Origin: Ceratopteris richardii
Taxonomy: Eukaryota; Streptophyta; Polypodiopsida; Polypodiales; Pteridaceae
Length of the DNA stretch: 64,000 nucleotides
Assembly (NCBI GenBank): GCA_020310875.1
Contig: MU260073.1
Location: 91,001-155,000, forward strand
Direction of reading: 5' to 3'
The translations under genes and the position numbers were made by a program. The stretch's first letter is position 1. Each line of letters begins with the position of its first letter. This document shows positions 10,990-23,132 of the stretch, piece by piece. The notes beneath the pieces were generated by a model. That model ran no database searches and had not been told where the DNA came from. It worked only from the letters and a program-made list of their open reading frames with translations.

Positions 10990-11546
10990 GGTCATTTTGA
11001 AGGTTGACTAGTTTCAAGTCGAGTATAAAGGTAGTAATTCCACATTGAGAAAGGAATTATCTAGGTTTGGGGCAATTGATTCTTCCAAGGTAATGCGATC
11101 TACTAAAGAACCATATATTCTTCCTAGGCATATTGAACAAGCATTTTTTTATAAAAACCCAGATGCTCATCCTTGATGGCAAGTCATTCATGTTCAACCT
11201 AAAGGTAGTTTATTGTTTGAACAGTTTATTATTAGAGAGATCGAAGAAAGTCCTCTTGATGATTCACCATTAGATACTGATACATCAACATTTGAAAGAG
11301 AAATTAGAATCATTATACATGATAATGATACTAATCTTTTTTATGAAAGAGGATAATACTCTACATGCTGATTCTACTGATGATGAAGAGGAATTACCAG
11401 AAATTGATATTAATCCATCAATAGATGATGTGATTCATGAGAACATAGATTTAACAATAGAAGAAATAAATGAAATCAATAAGGATAATGAAGATGATAC
11501 TATATTGATGTCTTACCAAAATGATGGCAATAATGAAAACATATGA
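10990..11546 (+). pseudogene. DUF4216-like exon with acidic tail
   Basis: Opens after a TAG acceptor near 10991. Reads VILKVDxFQVEYKGSN with an in-frame TAG at x (a Trp is expected there), then YILPRHIEQAFFYKNPDAHP, a TGA at the next expected Trp, and WQVIHVQPKG. This fits DUF4216 (V-x-[FL]-KVDW-[FY]...P-[FY]-IL-x2-Q-x-x-Q-[VA]-FY...W-x-VV). The last 80 codons are Asp/Glu-rich and end at TGA 11544-11546. Both tryptophan codons have become stops. Confidence 0.75.
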
Positions 11547-11749
11547 GCAGATTAGATAGTAAATTCTTCTCTAGTTATTGACCAATAACTTGAATCAGTT
11601 GAATGGATATCAGATTATAGATTCTTCTTTATTCAACTAGAATATCGATGAATCCTACTAGAGAGATGAAATCATGTTCTTTTAAGTTAGAACATGAAGC
11701 TGGGGGGTATGCCTAATTATTTTATATATAGCTTTATCTTCGAGGAGCA

Positions 11750-12830
<1,081 letters not shown>

Positions 12831-12849
12831 CCACATATATATACATAAA

Positions 12850-13552
12850 AGCAATGCGTATTGTGCATTATCACGACGATGAGCCATAAGTGTTCGCATC
12901 TCTTTTAGACACCACTTATGCGACCATCTTGCCCCAAACTCTGTGTCAAGTGAACTAAGTACGTATTTTTTATCCCTCTCATCATGCTCAATACAAAAAA
13001 TAAAAAAAAATCATGTAAATAAAACATAAGATATTTATTTCAATTTATATGTAAAATTTATACTTACTTCCACTACAAGTGGACAAGGTGCAGGTAAGAG
13101 TCACATAATGCTCGCATTCTTCTCTTGAACTTCAATCCATTCCCTATATACACTATATTCCCTTCTGGCTCTATATTGCACTCTAGCCCTAAGGTGCCTA
13201 TGCATGTCCTCATAGGCATCTGTGCTCTGCTGTCATGATAGGAAAAATAAATATAAAAATGTGTTATAATATGATTAAAAAAAATGTGAAAAAAAACATA
13301 CCTATGAGAAAATAATTGTCTTCCTGCATGTGGAGCCACAGAAGAGCCCTCCTCTGATCACTGGGTAAGCATCTGGATCGTAAAATCCAGCTCATCATCA
13401 GGCATCTCTGAGTACTCATGCATGATGATCCCTAAAGTATGAGGCGGAACTCTTGCTCTCATAAGACTTTTTATGAGAGTGAGTTTCACCTTTCTCTCTC
13501 TACTAAAATCCATAATACCTGTACATATAAAACAAAATGGGTTAGAAATCAA
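12850..13552 (-). pseudogene. TNPA-like protein, 5' exon fragments
   Basis: Three exon-like blocks on the minus strand with plausible GT/AG junctions. Block 1 (13545-13330) begins MDFSRERKVKLTLIKSLM, continues PPHTLGIIMHEYSEMPDDEL, has one TGA, and ends before a GTATGT donor. Block 2 (about 13230-13080) contains QSTDAYEDMHRHLRARVQ and REYSVYREWIEVQEKN, has one TGA, and ends before GTAAGT. Block 3 (about 12985-12850) contains RDKKYVLSSLDTEFGARWSH then KWCLKEMRTLMAHRRDN. The F-G-x-RW-x2-[WK]-x-x2-L-K pattern of block 3 resembles the region of transposase_24/TNPA proteins that precedes the P-x2-W block, which here lies at 5000-5120. The whole TNP2 gene lies between, on the other strand. Confidence 0.45.
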
Positions 13553-13554
13553 TA

Positions 13555-13712
13555 TATGTACATGGACATATGTATGTGTGTATATCTAAGTGTGTGTATG
13601 CATGTAAGCATGTATGTATGCATATGCATGTGCATTATGTATGCAAATGTATGCATGTGTGTGTATGTGTGTGTATGTGTGTGTATGCATGTAAGTATGT
13701 ATGTATACATAT
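13555..13712. repeat. TG/TATG array hosting the Ty3-B insertion
   Basis: TG-rich simple repeat ending in acatat directly before the Ty3-B LTR. The array resumes on the other side at 26450. Confidence 0.9.
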
Positions 13713-14971
13713 TGTTACAAGGCCGACGGAGCGAGACAACCGCAACCGCAGAAGAAGGACAAACAAGAATTGTGGCTGAAATGACGGAGATGCAGGAAAT
13801 TACGCAAGAGTCGGTAAATGAAGGATACGAAAGCAATAAAAAGTAGAAGACAGAAAGAGAGAAAACGTTCACCGCCCCGCTAGACTGATGCGAGCAGAGA
13901 TTAATATGTGAGACACAGAAAAAGAGAGAGAACGTCCTGGAGTAATAGTTAACAGGAATTTATTCGAGAGAAATAGAGAGTTAGATACGTCAAGAGAGAG
14001 TAAGAGTTCAACAGTTGTGTCACAATTGTACTTTGTAAGTGCATAAGCATTGAGTACTTCTTGAGAAGAAAAGATTAATTGATATCGGTAGTTTTTTCGG
14101 AAGAAGTCTCTGTTCTGTTGAGTACTGTAGCGAGTAGGGTTAATCACATCGCGAACTGAAGTATTTGGAAATTGCAAGTATCGCATTTATTCTGTTGTCT
14201 GTTATAGTGAATCAATTTGGGAGATTGCGAGCATCATATTTTAAGACTATGTATGAGATATTGATGAGTACATTGAGTTTTGTTCCATTCTATTCGTATT
14301 TAACTATTTTGCGAATCTCTTGGTTGAACCGATTTCCATTCGGTAGTCTTGTATTGTGAGTCTATTTGATGATTAGTTATATACGATTCTGGACCTTTTC
14401 TGTCGTGAGATTGTGTGTTTGTCATCTTGCGTGAGACTGTGTAAGGTCAAAGTTAAACATCTACGTTTAATATCTTTTCGGTTAAGTGACCAGATTTGAA
14501 ACAATAGTCTGCGTTCACTGATAATTCGATAAGATCTGTATGTGGACAGTAGTATTGGAAGGTTTATCAATTGCGGTAGGAATTTGTGACTTGAGTCAGT
14601 ATACGAAAAGTTTGGCGTAATCTCGATTATAGTTGTCTGTATTCGGTGTACTTACCTGGCACATGGAATCATCACATTGAGAAGTATTCAATTACTGAAA
14701 AGTGCGTATTCTAGTAGTTATAAGTCACAGCAGGACCACTGCTTCAATTCCATAGCAGATTCAGTCTGACAGTCCTAATACTCACCGTGCCGAAGAGTGG
14801 TCAGTATTCAGACTCACCCACTGTGCTAAGACGTGAGGGAGTATTTATAACTGTGTGAAGCATTGGGAAAATAGTACAGGGCCTCTGTCTAACAGACCCC
14901 TACCACTCCCAAGAACCCGAGGACCCGATAATACTCTTTCGAAAGTTGGATAGAAGTATTATCGTTTAACA
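13713..14971 (+). repeat. Ty3-B 5' LTR
   Basis: 1259 bp, starts TGTTACAAGG and ends CGTTTAACA. Differences seen against the 3' LTR lie near 13870 (c/a), 14280 (t/c), 14426 (t/c), 14574 (g/a) and 14939 (t/c). The last 110 bp contain a hairpin-forming AGGGCCTCTG...CAGACCCCT (14878-14901), which is shared with the otherwise dissimilar Ty3-C LTR. Short open frames inside the LTR are not thought to be genes. Confidence 0.95.
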
Positions 14972-14990
14972 TTGGCGATCCTACTGGGGA
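14972..14990 (+). promoter_or_regulatory. Ty3-B primer-binding site (probable)
   Basis: TTGGCGATCCTACTGGGGA lies directly after the LTR. It resembles the TGGCGCCG...GGGGA class of primer sites in plant Ty3 elements, but I cannot assign the tRNA. The leader to the gag ATG is 146 bp. Confidence 0.6.
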
Positions 14991-15117
14991 TGTGGCATTG
15001 AGAAGTGCCTGGTATTTTGTTCAAACTAAATTTTGTTGGAAGGACAGTAGCAACAGAATCAGATTGTTGCAAGACTGTTCTGTTCGTAATACTATATGAT
15101 CAGTACGGAAATGCTAC

Positions 15118-17049
15118 ATGCCGATTACTCGATCAGGTGAAAAGTATCCCAAGAATCATCAGTTAAGGGTATTAAGAACAAGTCTGGGAGGTACTAGTGC
15201 AATTAGACGTGACCCAGTTGTCGAAAAAGTGACGAACGATAACACTGATTCCGGTGAAATTACGGTAGAACGTAGTACATCTCTAGAATTGCCTGGTATT
15301 ACTACGGTGCAGACTGTCGAAAATACAGCAATTTTGGAACCTACCAAGACGCAGTTGGAATCTAGTCTAAAAGCTTTCGGAATAGATTCAGATACGATTA
15401 GAAACACTTTAGGGAAGGAAATTAACACAGGCGAATCTACACTATATCCAGTCACAATTTCGAATCCTTCCGGTGGAATTTCGGTAAGAAAAACACAGTT
15501 TTCCGGTAACGATTCAGCAGTTTCGGCTGGATCTTCAGCTCAACTACAACGGTTGGAAGCAAGTCCTCCTACTCTGGATATCAAGGAGGAAGGAAGACTA
15601 TTTGAAACAGAAATTCGCAATATAGTAAGTAAGCTAATTGCACCGGAAAGCATGCCATTTGGTGAAACAAATTCCGGTAGTTCAGAAACTCAAAACAGAA
15701 ATACAGAAGGAGTGTATAATACATTTACGATGAATGAACAACCGCAACGACAGTTAGGTCAACCCAGATTGGCTCCAACGGGAGTAACATACACAAAGTT
15801 TAGTGGATTTCCAGGAGATGATCCAGATGCTCACGTGCGCACCTTTGAAATCAGTTACGCTGTCCTCAATCATCCACCGGATCCGGCATACAAAGCATTT
15901 GTTTTTCAATCTACACTTGTGAATGAAGCAGCAAGATGGCTTACTGAATTTGATATTAATCATTTCGGTACTTATGAAGCAGTACGAGACGCTTTTCTGC
16001 AGCGATTCAGGCTGAAAAAGGATCCTGCAGAGATCTTTGAGTATTTACAGAACAACAGACAGAAACCAAATCAAACTGTACAAGAGTATGCTACCCTTTT
16101 CAGAACTCATTTAAGACAGTTACCCCAGGCTCATGCTAATTTACCAGACGATGTTATTACACAGTGGTTTATCAATGGCTTACTTCCTCAACTTAGGCAA
16201 ATCATGATTATAAGATGTGTAGGAGCCATGACCCTCAATGCAGTGATCGCAATGACCCTTCAGCTGGAAAACAAAGTTGGTGGATTTTCAGAGGATTTGG
16301 AATGGATTAAAACAAACAAACATGTGGCTGAAGATATAACTAGGCAAGTATATTGCACCACCTGCAAGAATTCAGGACATATTAGTGCCCAGTGTGCGTT
16401 AAATCAGACCTATTGCGCCATCTGTAACATTGTGGGACATACCACTGAGAATTGTGCATACAATGCCAGAAGACAAGGAGCAGCAACAGTTAATGCAATT
16501 ATTCAGGAACAAGGGCAGCCATCCAATCAATATGTACCCCCACATTTGAGACAGAATCAACAACAAGGATATCGACATTATCGAGGACAGAGGAACAACA
16601 ACTACAATACACTGCGCTGGCAGAATGGACCACCACCGGAAAATCATAATTTACCACCACCTCGATGTCATTTCTGTGGACAATTGGGCCATATTAGAAG
16701 ATTCTGTAGAGATGCAGCGGAATATGATCAAAGGAAGAAGGAACATCAAAACCCAATGGCCAATGTGGTAACGATCACACCTGTAGAGACGCAGGCAGCA
16801 GCCATTCAAACTCGTTCCGGTAAACAATTGCAACCAGCAGCAGAATTATTTGAACCAGGGATACATGAACAACACAGAATGTATCATTGCGAGCCAGTGG
16901 ACTACCGTAGAACCACCTGTTTTTCCAGAACCTACTCCAGTTATCCAGTCCCCGGATACGACACAAGCTTGTGCTCACAATACAGAAGCAGGTACCTCAT
17001 CTGCAGTAGAATTACCATCTTCAGACCAAGCTTCATCTTCAACAGTTAA
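15118..17049 (+). CDS. Ty3-B gag polyprotein (frame runs on past a frameshift)
   Basis: Structural gag protein that packages the element RNA in cytoplasmic particles. The start at 15118 is the first good ATG after the leader. Residues 1-210 are Ser/Thr/Glu-rich and variable. About residues 220-390 form the retrotransposon-gag capsid domain (YTKFSGFPGDDPDAHVR, ARWLTEFDINHFGTYEAVRD, QEYATLFRTHLRQLP). Three zinc knuckles follow: CTTCKNSGHISAQC, CAICNIVGHTTENC and CHFCGQLGHIRRFC. After about residue 590 (near 16885) this frame no longer matches Ty3-C, whereas the +1 frame does (ASQWTTVEPPVFPEPTP). The last 55 residues are therefore out of frame and the natural product was probably a gag-pol fusion. 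Confidence 0.9.
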   Translation: MPITRSGEKYPKNHQLRVLRTSLGGTSAIRRDPVVEKVTNDNTDSGEITVERSTSLELPGITTVQTVENTAILEPTKTQLESSLKAFGIDSDTIRNTLGKEINTGESTLYPVTISNPSGGISVRKTQFSGNDSAVSAGSSAQLQRLEASPPTLDIKEEGRLFETEIRNIVSKLIAPESMPFGETNSGSSETQNRNTEGVYNTFTMNEQPQRQLGQPRLAPTGVTYTKFSGFPGDDPDAHVRTFEISYAVLNHPPDPAYKAFVFQSTLVNEAARWLTEFDINHFGTYEAVRDAFLQRFRLKKDPAEIFEYLQNNRQKPNQTVQEYATLFRTHLRQLPQAHANLPDDVITQWFINGLLPQLRQIMIIRCVGAMTLNAVIAMTLQLENKVGGFSEDLEWIKTNKHVAEDITRQVYCTTCKNSGHISAQCALNQTYCAICNIVGHTTENCAYNARRQGAATVNAIIQEQGQPSNQYVPPHLRQNQQQGYRHYRGQRNNNYNTLRWQNGPPPENHNLPPPRCHFCGQLGHIRRFCRDAAEYDQRKKEHQNPMANVVTITPVETQAAAIQTRSGKQLQPAAELFEPGIHEQHRMYHCEPVDYRRTTCFSRTYSSYPVPGYDTSLCSQYRSRYLICSRITIFRPSFIFNS

Positions 17050-18715
17050 GGAAGATGCAAATCAATTGCAACCAGCTTGGGATATATTGTCAAAAGCATC
17101 CATCACACTGCCTTTCGGGCAATTACTGGCATTAGTACCATGAATACGCCAACAATTTCAACAACAGTCTACTACAAAATCTGCTTGCATTCCGGCTATC
17201 GCAACAGTACAACCAGAGCCAGACTCTACGGTAGATCACTCAGTTCCTCTGATTACGGTATGGTTTCATAAACATCAAATTCCACAAGTCTTAATTGATG
17301 GGGGGTCTGGCGTGAATATTGCCACTGCGTCACTTTGTAAGAAGTTAGGATGGACTAAGATAGAACCAGTTCAATTCTTTGTTAGGATGGCGGATCAATC
17401 TAGAGTTCATCCAGTAGGACTGGTCCGAGATATACCCATAACTGTCCAAGACACAACATTCAAGATGACTTTTGTTGTTCTTGAATTGCCGGAATCCACC
17501 CTAGACTACAATCTACTTTTCGGCCGTCCTTGGTTGAAACAAGCCAAGGTAATTCAAGACTGGTCAGCCCAGGAACTTACGTTCAAAGATAAAAATCGCA
17601 AATGTATTGTAAAGTTAGATGCGATACAACCCTGTGAGTTACATGCTCGACCATATTTTGCCGAACCAGTCCATATGTTAGATGGGTTGTCTGATGACGA
17701 AGAAGAAGAATTTCTAAAGAATAATGTTGATTTAATGACATTAGGAACTATTGATCTACAGTCTGTGGTAGATACCTGGAATGCTTCAGTATGTACAGTA
17801 ATACCTATTACCGAAGAAATTAAGGAGGAAGATACCATTTCGATTCACGGAAATGAACTACAGCAACTTCTCGAACCATCAGCTAATACAGAGAAATATC
17901 AACAATTTTATGTTCCAGAAGACCAGTTAATTACTTATAATCTTGGAGATGAAGATCACCCTCGTCCTGTAAAGATAAAGCAAAACTTACCTGAAGCCTT
18001 TCAAGCAGATTTAATCAAGTTACTTCAAGAATTTACTGACGTCTTTGCATGGGATTATAAAGACATGAAGGGCTTGGATCCTCGTATTTATCAACACAGA
18101 GTTATGCTAAAACCAGAAGCGAAACCGATAAGGCAAACCAGCTACCGGATGAATCCACATTATGCATCACAGGTAAATGCTGAACTTGATAGGTTATTAA
18201 AAGTTGGATTCATAGTACCAATAGAACATGCGGAATGGATTTCACCGATTGTAATTGTACCGAAGAAAAACAAGCAATTGAGAATTTGCGTAGATTATCG
18301 GAAATTAAATGCTGCAACAGTACCGGATCCTTTTCCGATTCCTTTTTTGGATACTATGCTTGACAAAGTAGCAGGTCATGAGATGTATTCATTTCTAGAT
18401 GGATACAGTGGATATAATCAAGTAAGAATGGCTGAAGAAGATATACCAAAAATTGCATTTATTACAAATTGGGGTGTCTTTGCTTGTACAGTAATGTGGT
18501 TTGGATTGAGGAATGCGCCAAGCACATTTCAAAGATGTATGCAGGAGATATTTTCTCCTTATCTCACCTCATTTATGCAAGTATACCTTGACGATTTTTC
18601 AATTTGCGGTAAGATGATCGCACATCTAGTACATTTACGATGTTGCTTTCAGAGATGTAGAGAATATATTGTGTTTAAACCCAAACAAATCTGTGTTCGC
18701 GGTTTCATGTGGTAA
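16885..18715 (+). pseudogene. Ty3-B pol: protease and reverse transcriptase (first part)
   Basis: Shares its frame with the post-frameshift gag tail and is interrupted by TGA at 17141-17143, where Ty3-C has a Gly codon (LALVPG). The aspartic protease motif is LIDGGSGVNI, near 17292. RT follows: CVDYRKLNAATVPDPFPIPF, FLDGYSGYNQVRM, FGLRNAPSTFQRCMQEIF and the catalytic box YLDD at 18583-18594. Translation without interruption runs from 17144 to 18715. A second frameshift near 18665 then separates RCCFQRCREY from CLNPNKSVFAVSCGKLLGHI. A sequencing indel cannot be excluded for either frameshift. Confidence 0.9.
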
Positions 18716-20741
18716 GTTACTTGGTCACATCATATCGGCACAGGGTATTCAAGTCGATCCTGATAAAATTTCAGTAGTATTAGAAGCTCCGGTGCCTAAT
18801 ACACCTAAGGAAGTAATGCGATTTATGGGTCAAGTGAGATGGCATGGAAGGCATTTACGGTGGCTTGCTCATGTGGCAATACCACTGAACAAATTAATTT
18901 CCAAGACTCCAAGGCAATTCGAATGGACTCAGGAATGTCATATAGCATTTGATCGACTGAAACAGTTATTAACACAGGTTCCCATTTTACAGCCACCAGA
19001 TTGGGATCACCCATTTCACGTATTTGTTGATGCATCTGATATAGCAATAGGAAGTGTACTGATGCAACAAACAGATAAATGGTTTAGACCAGTATACTAT
19101 GCTAGCAGAAGATTAGCACCTGCAGAGAAGAACTACTCGGTAACTGAGAGGGAATGCTTAGGACTAGTGTATTCGGTAAAGAAATTCAGACATTATTTAC
19201 TGGGGCGAAAATTTACATTTCATGTCGATCATGCTGCACTTGTTTACTTGGTTCGACAGCAACATATAGGTGGCCGCCTAGCACGATGGGTTTTACTATT
19301 GCAGGAATTCGACTATGATGTCATTCATCGGCCAGGTAGTTCACATGCCTTAGCAGACTTTTTGTCACGCTTAGATTCAGGTGAACCTCCGGTTGGTATA
19401 AGTGATGCAACGCCAGCCATCTATACTTCAGAACCAATTACTGAGGAATTGTCAAACCAACCAGTACCAACTACGTATTATGATCAGTTATTGACCTTCC
19501 TGTCGGATGGATGTCTACCTTCTGAAGTCCCTACAGCTACACTCCGAAAAATTGCAGGTTTTAGTCGAAGATTCCGGTTAGTTGCTGGAGAACTTTATTA
19601 TGCAGATCATACAGGAACCTTACTCCGGTGTGTTCCTACACACGAAGTAAATTCAGTCATCAATTTAGCTCACTCAAGTCCAACAGGAGGACATTTTGCA
19701 GCAGATCTTACTCACCGAAAAATTCTGCAAAGTGGACTTTGGTGGCCAACTATGTACAGAGATGTATTGGAATTTATCAAAACTTGTGATAACTGTCAAA
19801 GAACTGGACAACCACTACAACGCCATTACTTTCCACTTCATCCAGTACTTCCTTTAGAACCATTTCAGAAATGGGGTCTAGATTTTATTGGTCCAATCAC
19901 ACCTCCCGCGGTATTCAGTAACAACCGGTATATATTGACTTGCACAGACTACGCAACCAGGTGGGCAGAAGCATGGCCTTTACGATCGGCTACAGCAGTT
20001 GAAGTAGCGAAATGTCTATTATCAAATGTCTTTCCAAGATTTGGATTGCCACTAGAGCTTGTTTCAGATCAGGGCACCCATTTTATGAACAATTTGATGA
20101 AAGCATTAACACAGTCGTTCCAAATCAGTCATAAATTCAGCTCACCATATTATCCTCGTGCAAATGGATTGGCAGAAAGTACCAACAAATCTTTGCTGAA
20201 CATGCTTCAGAAATTGACTAAAGAAACACCGGAAAGATGGGATCAGTTGCTACCTGCAGTCTTATGGGCCTATCGCACTACATATAAGGTAACCACCGGC
20301 TTGACACCATTCAAGTTAGCCTATGGACTAGAAGCAATAGCTCCGATGGAAATTGTAATACCAAGTTTAAGAGTAGCAATTTCTCAGAAGCTTCTACCCG
20401 AAGAGTCATTGGTATTTCGGTTAGAAACACTTAGAGAATTAGATGAGCACAGATGGCTCAGTTTCTTAACTATGAAAGAAATCCAACTAAGACAGGCCAG
20501 GACACATGACCACAATTTAAAGACCTCAGTATTTTCGGTGGGACAGCTTGTTCTTTTCTACAATGCGAAGTCCAATAGATCAGCAGGAAAATTCAAGTTG
20601 CGTTGGTTCGGTCCATTCAAGATTTCAGAACAAGTTGGTCCGGCAACTTTTCGGTTGACTACGATGACCGGAGATCCACTTCCAAAGGTAATCAATGGGT
20701 CGAAGCTGCGGCCGTATTATCCCAGTACTAGTACGCATTAA
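18669..20741 (+). CDS. Ty3-B pol: RT thumb, RNase H and integrase
   Basis: 690 codons open to TAA at 20739. The frame begins in the RT thumb (CGKLLGHIISAQGIQVDPDK). RNase H follows (VFVDASDIAIGSVLM, then the ERECLGLVYSVKKFRHYLLG segment and HVDHAALVYL). The integrase zinc domain is H-x-H...CDNCQRTGQ (about 19670-19810). The DDE core has D in WGLDFIGPI, D in VSDQGTHF and E in NGLAESTNK. The C-terminal GPF segment (KLRWFGPFKISEQVGPATFR) is present and no chromodomain is seen. Integrase residues look intact, so the enzyme could work if the upstream breaks were bypassed or supplied in trans. In a live element it would be cut from the gag-pol polyprotein. Confidence 0.92.
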   Translation: MCLNPNKSVFAVSCGKLLGHIISAQGIQVDPDKISVVLEAPVPNTPKEVMRFMGQVRWHGRHLRWLAHVAIPLNKLISKTPRQFEWTQECHIAFDRLKQLLTQVPILQPPDWDHPFHVFVDASDIAIGSVLMQQTDKWFRPVYYASRRLAPAEKNYSVTERECLGLVYSVKKFRHYLLGRKFTFHVDHAALVYLVRQQHIGGRLARWVLLLQEFDYDVIHRPGSSHALADFLSRLDSGEPPVGISDATPAIYTSEPITEELSNQPVPTTYYDQLLTFLSDGCLPSEVPTATLRKIAGFSRRFRLVAGELYYADHTGTLLRCVPTHEVNSVINLAHSSPTGGHFAADLTHRKILQSGLWWPTMYRDVLEFIKTCDNCQRTGQPLQRHYFPLHPVLPLEPFQKWGLDFIGPITPPAVFSNNRYILTCTDYATRWAEAWPLRSATAVEVAKCLLSNVFPRFGLPLELVSDQGTHFMNNLMKALTQSFQISHKFSSPYYPRANGLAESTNKSLLNMLQKLTKETPERWDQLLPAVLWAYRTTYKVTTGLTPFKLAYGLEAIAPMEIVIPSLRVAISQKLLPEESLVFRLETLRELDEHRWLSFLTMKEIQLRQARTHDHNLKTSVFSVGQLVLFYNAKSNRSAGKFKLRWFGPFKISEQVGPATFRLTTMTGDPLPKVINGSKLRPYYPSTSTH

Positions 20742-21044
20742 ATTATTCAACGGCGAACCGTGTTTTGTATAAATTTTTGTGTTTTTCTTTTCTTCCTTTT
20801 TAGTAGTGTTTTGTACGAATCTTTATGTTACTAGCCGCCTTTCCCTACCGGTCACTCATGCACACACGCCAGCATGCAAACAGTACCTTTCACGCACCGA
20901 ACAATGATACCCATTCCCCTTCCCTTTCTCACCGTGTTCTCTTTATTTAACCCCCCCTAGGTTGCGCCTAAACACCATTGTGTTCTCGAGACTATACGTA
21001 TTTTCTTATCTTCTGTGTTATCTGTAAGAGTGCTTGTAAACACC
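20742..21044 (+). promoter_or_regulatory. Ty3-B pol-ORF3 spacer with a candidate internal promoter
   Basis: The 300 bp spacer ends in a pyrimidine-rich stretch with a TATA-like box TATTTAA at 20944-20950, about 95 bp before the ORF3 ATG, whose context caccATGG is good. Ty3-C has TATATTT at a comparable distance before its ORF3 start. Promoter function is inferred from position only. Confidence 0.4.
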
Positions 21045-23132
21045 ATGGAAGCGCTAGCCAACTACACTGCTTTCCGTGATGGTATCCCGACAGACGTCGG
21101 CGAATACCTGCGTTGTAGAGGATTATCCAACTTCGCTGAGTTGCCTTGGCACTCAGTGGAAGCTCATCCCTTCTCCGCACAAATCATCCACGCCATCGCC
21201 CAATTCCCCGTCACCGAATGACAGGGGGTCTTTCCTTGTCCCCCATATAGGACCGTTATCACCTTCCAAGCCTTCTCTGCAATCTACCGCCTCACCCCAC
21301 AAGGACGTGAAAATGGCCCTAGCATCCCTATCGCTCACATGAACGCACTCTTTCCCCGCTCCTCATCCAACGAATATGCCATTCTCTGCCGCCCAGAACC
21401 CGAACGATCCGCCCTACAGTTTCTTGTAGCCATCCTCAACTTGCAAAAACGAACCTATGGTATCTCTCGCCCCTTCTACTCCGCTCTAGAATTAGCCACC
21501 CGTGAACCTGTAAACTTTGCCTCTTATTTCTTCCAACGAATCCATAAAGAATCCGTCGCTATAGTGAAACAACTTCAGAAAGGCAGCTCTCCGCGCTCTC
21601 GCCTTCCCCACATCATCTCCCTTCTCTTCCCAACCATTCTAGCTGCCCAACCCCCACCCACAGGCCCAGCACTTAGGCACGAAGAATCAGCACAACCACT
21701 CGAGGAAACTGAAAAAGACGACGAAGAGATCAATCAACTCTTCCGTACAAAGCGAATCAGAATCAGCTCTTCAGAAAGTGAAGTCCAAGGATCCGCCGGA
21801 AAGAAACATGACGCCGGAGAAGATCAGCAAGAAGAAACTTACCACGACACCGCCACTTCAATACACAACGACACTTCGACAGAGCAACAAGACCAACAAA
21901 ATCAAGCAGATACAGAGATACTATCCACCGAAAAGGAGTCTGAGCATCAACAGGACGAACCGGAAACGGCCACAAAAGCATTGGATGAACTTATTGAGGC
22001 CATCAATCATACAGAAGCCGAACAACAGAATGTTACAAAGGTAACCACTATTGACTCTGCTCTACCCATCCCACCTGTCAACCCTGACCACCCACCAGAA
22101 CCATCCCGCAGACTCGATTCTGAACCTACACCTTCCTCCTCTTCCTCCCCTAACTACTCTCCGCCAAACTCCCAAAACCTACTCACCGATACCTCCTCTC
22201 AGCCTCGTCAACCACCACCACCCACCGTTTTTTCAGAACTAGCATCCATGGGTCAGTTTCTCATGCAGTTATCACACCAACTGCCCATACAATTTAAGGA
22301 AGCCACGGATAACCTGAAGGCCGAATATCAAAACAAGGTCGACATACTGGAAGCAGACATCACCCCCCTCCAGGAAGAAATCGAAGCCACAAAGATTGAG
22401 AACCATCAGCTCCAAACGCAGTTAGCAGAGCTACAAGCCAAATTTTCGGCAGAACAGACCTTAGTTCGAGATGCAGCCCTTGAACAACTTACAGCCAAAG
22501 ATCGACTACTACACGCTGCGCATGAAGAAATCCGCGCCCTGAAGGTCACCCTTCACGAAAATGAAGATATCAACACCTCCCTCGAAGAACTGGTCGCAGA
22601 GACGAAGACTCAATTGCAGGAAGCCATCCAGAAGAATCAGAAGCAGCAGAAAGAAACCGAACAAATCCAAGAACAGTTACGGCGAGCTGAAGAATGCGCA
22701 AATGAAGTAAACAGTATCCTAAAACGCCAGCTGTTACGGGAAGGACAACACCTCAAGGATATCGACAGGATGCGCAAAGAACGAGATTCACTGAAGAAAA
22801 CTCTGGATTTCCAAACCCAGCAGTTTGAGCGCCAAGACAACCAAATACGCAACCAAAAGGAGTATATTGCAGAGCTAAAAACCAAATTAGACGAAATGAA
22901 GACTTCCAAGGACGCCACACTAGCCAATGATTTTTATCTACGGGAAGCTTTTGTGCAGACCCAGGCCGAGAATGTACTCACCGAAGCCATCGCACTTAGC
23001 TCTGCTAGAATAGATGCCCAGCTTCTAGAGCCTGACACGCTCAAACAGCTATTAGAAACCCTTAAAAAAAGGATAGCTCGAACATTTAGATCGGCTAGGA
23101 GTATGTACCTCGAAGGTCTCATCGATGAATGA
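21045..23132 (+). pseudogene. Ty3-B ORF3: coiled-coil protein of unknown function
   Basis: About 695 codons in one frame, broken once by TGA at 21219-21221; the 597 codons from 21339 are open. The N-terminal globular part has CRGLSNFAELPWHSVE, YGISRPFYSALELATRE, VNFASYFFQRIHKE and SRLPHIISLLFPTILAAQ. The middle (about residues 230-410) is acidic and Ser/Pro/Gln-rich. From about residue 420 a long Gln/Glu/Leu-rich coiled coil runs almost to the end (RTFRSARSMY). No signal peptide or membrane helix is visible, which argues against a classical envelope. The same protein is encoded, in decayed form, by Ty3-A and Ty3-C. The N-terminal part loosely recalls plant retrotransposon-associated proteins described as putative plant transposon protein. 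ORF4 next door is a diverged paralogue. Confidence 0.8.

Noticed and set aside
14165..14570. Open frames inside the Ty3-B LTRs (repeated at 25643-26048)
   Set aside because: Short, present on both strands and identical only because the LTRs are; no protein features.
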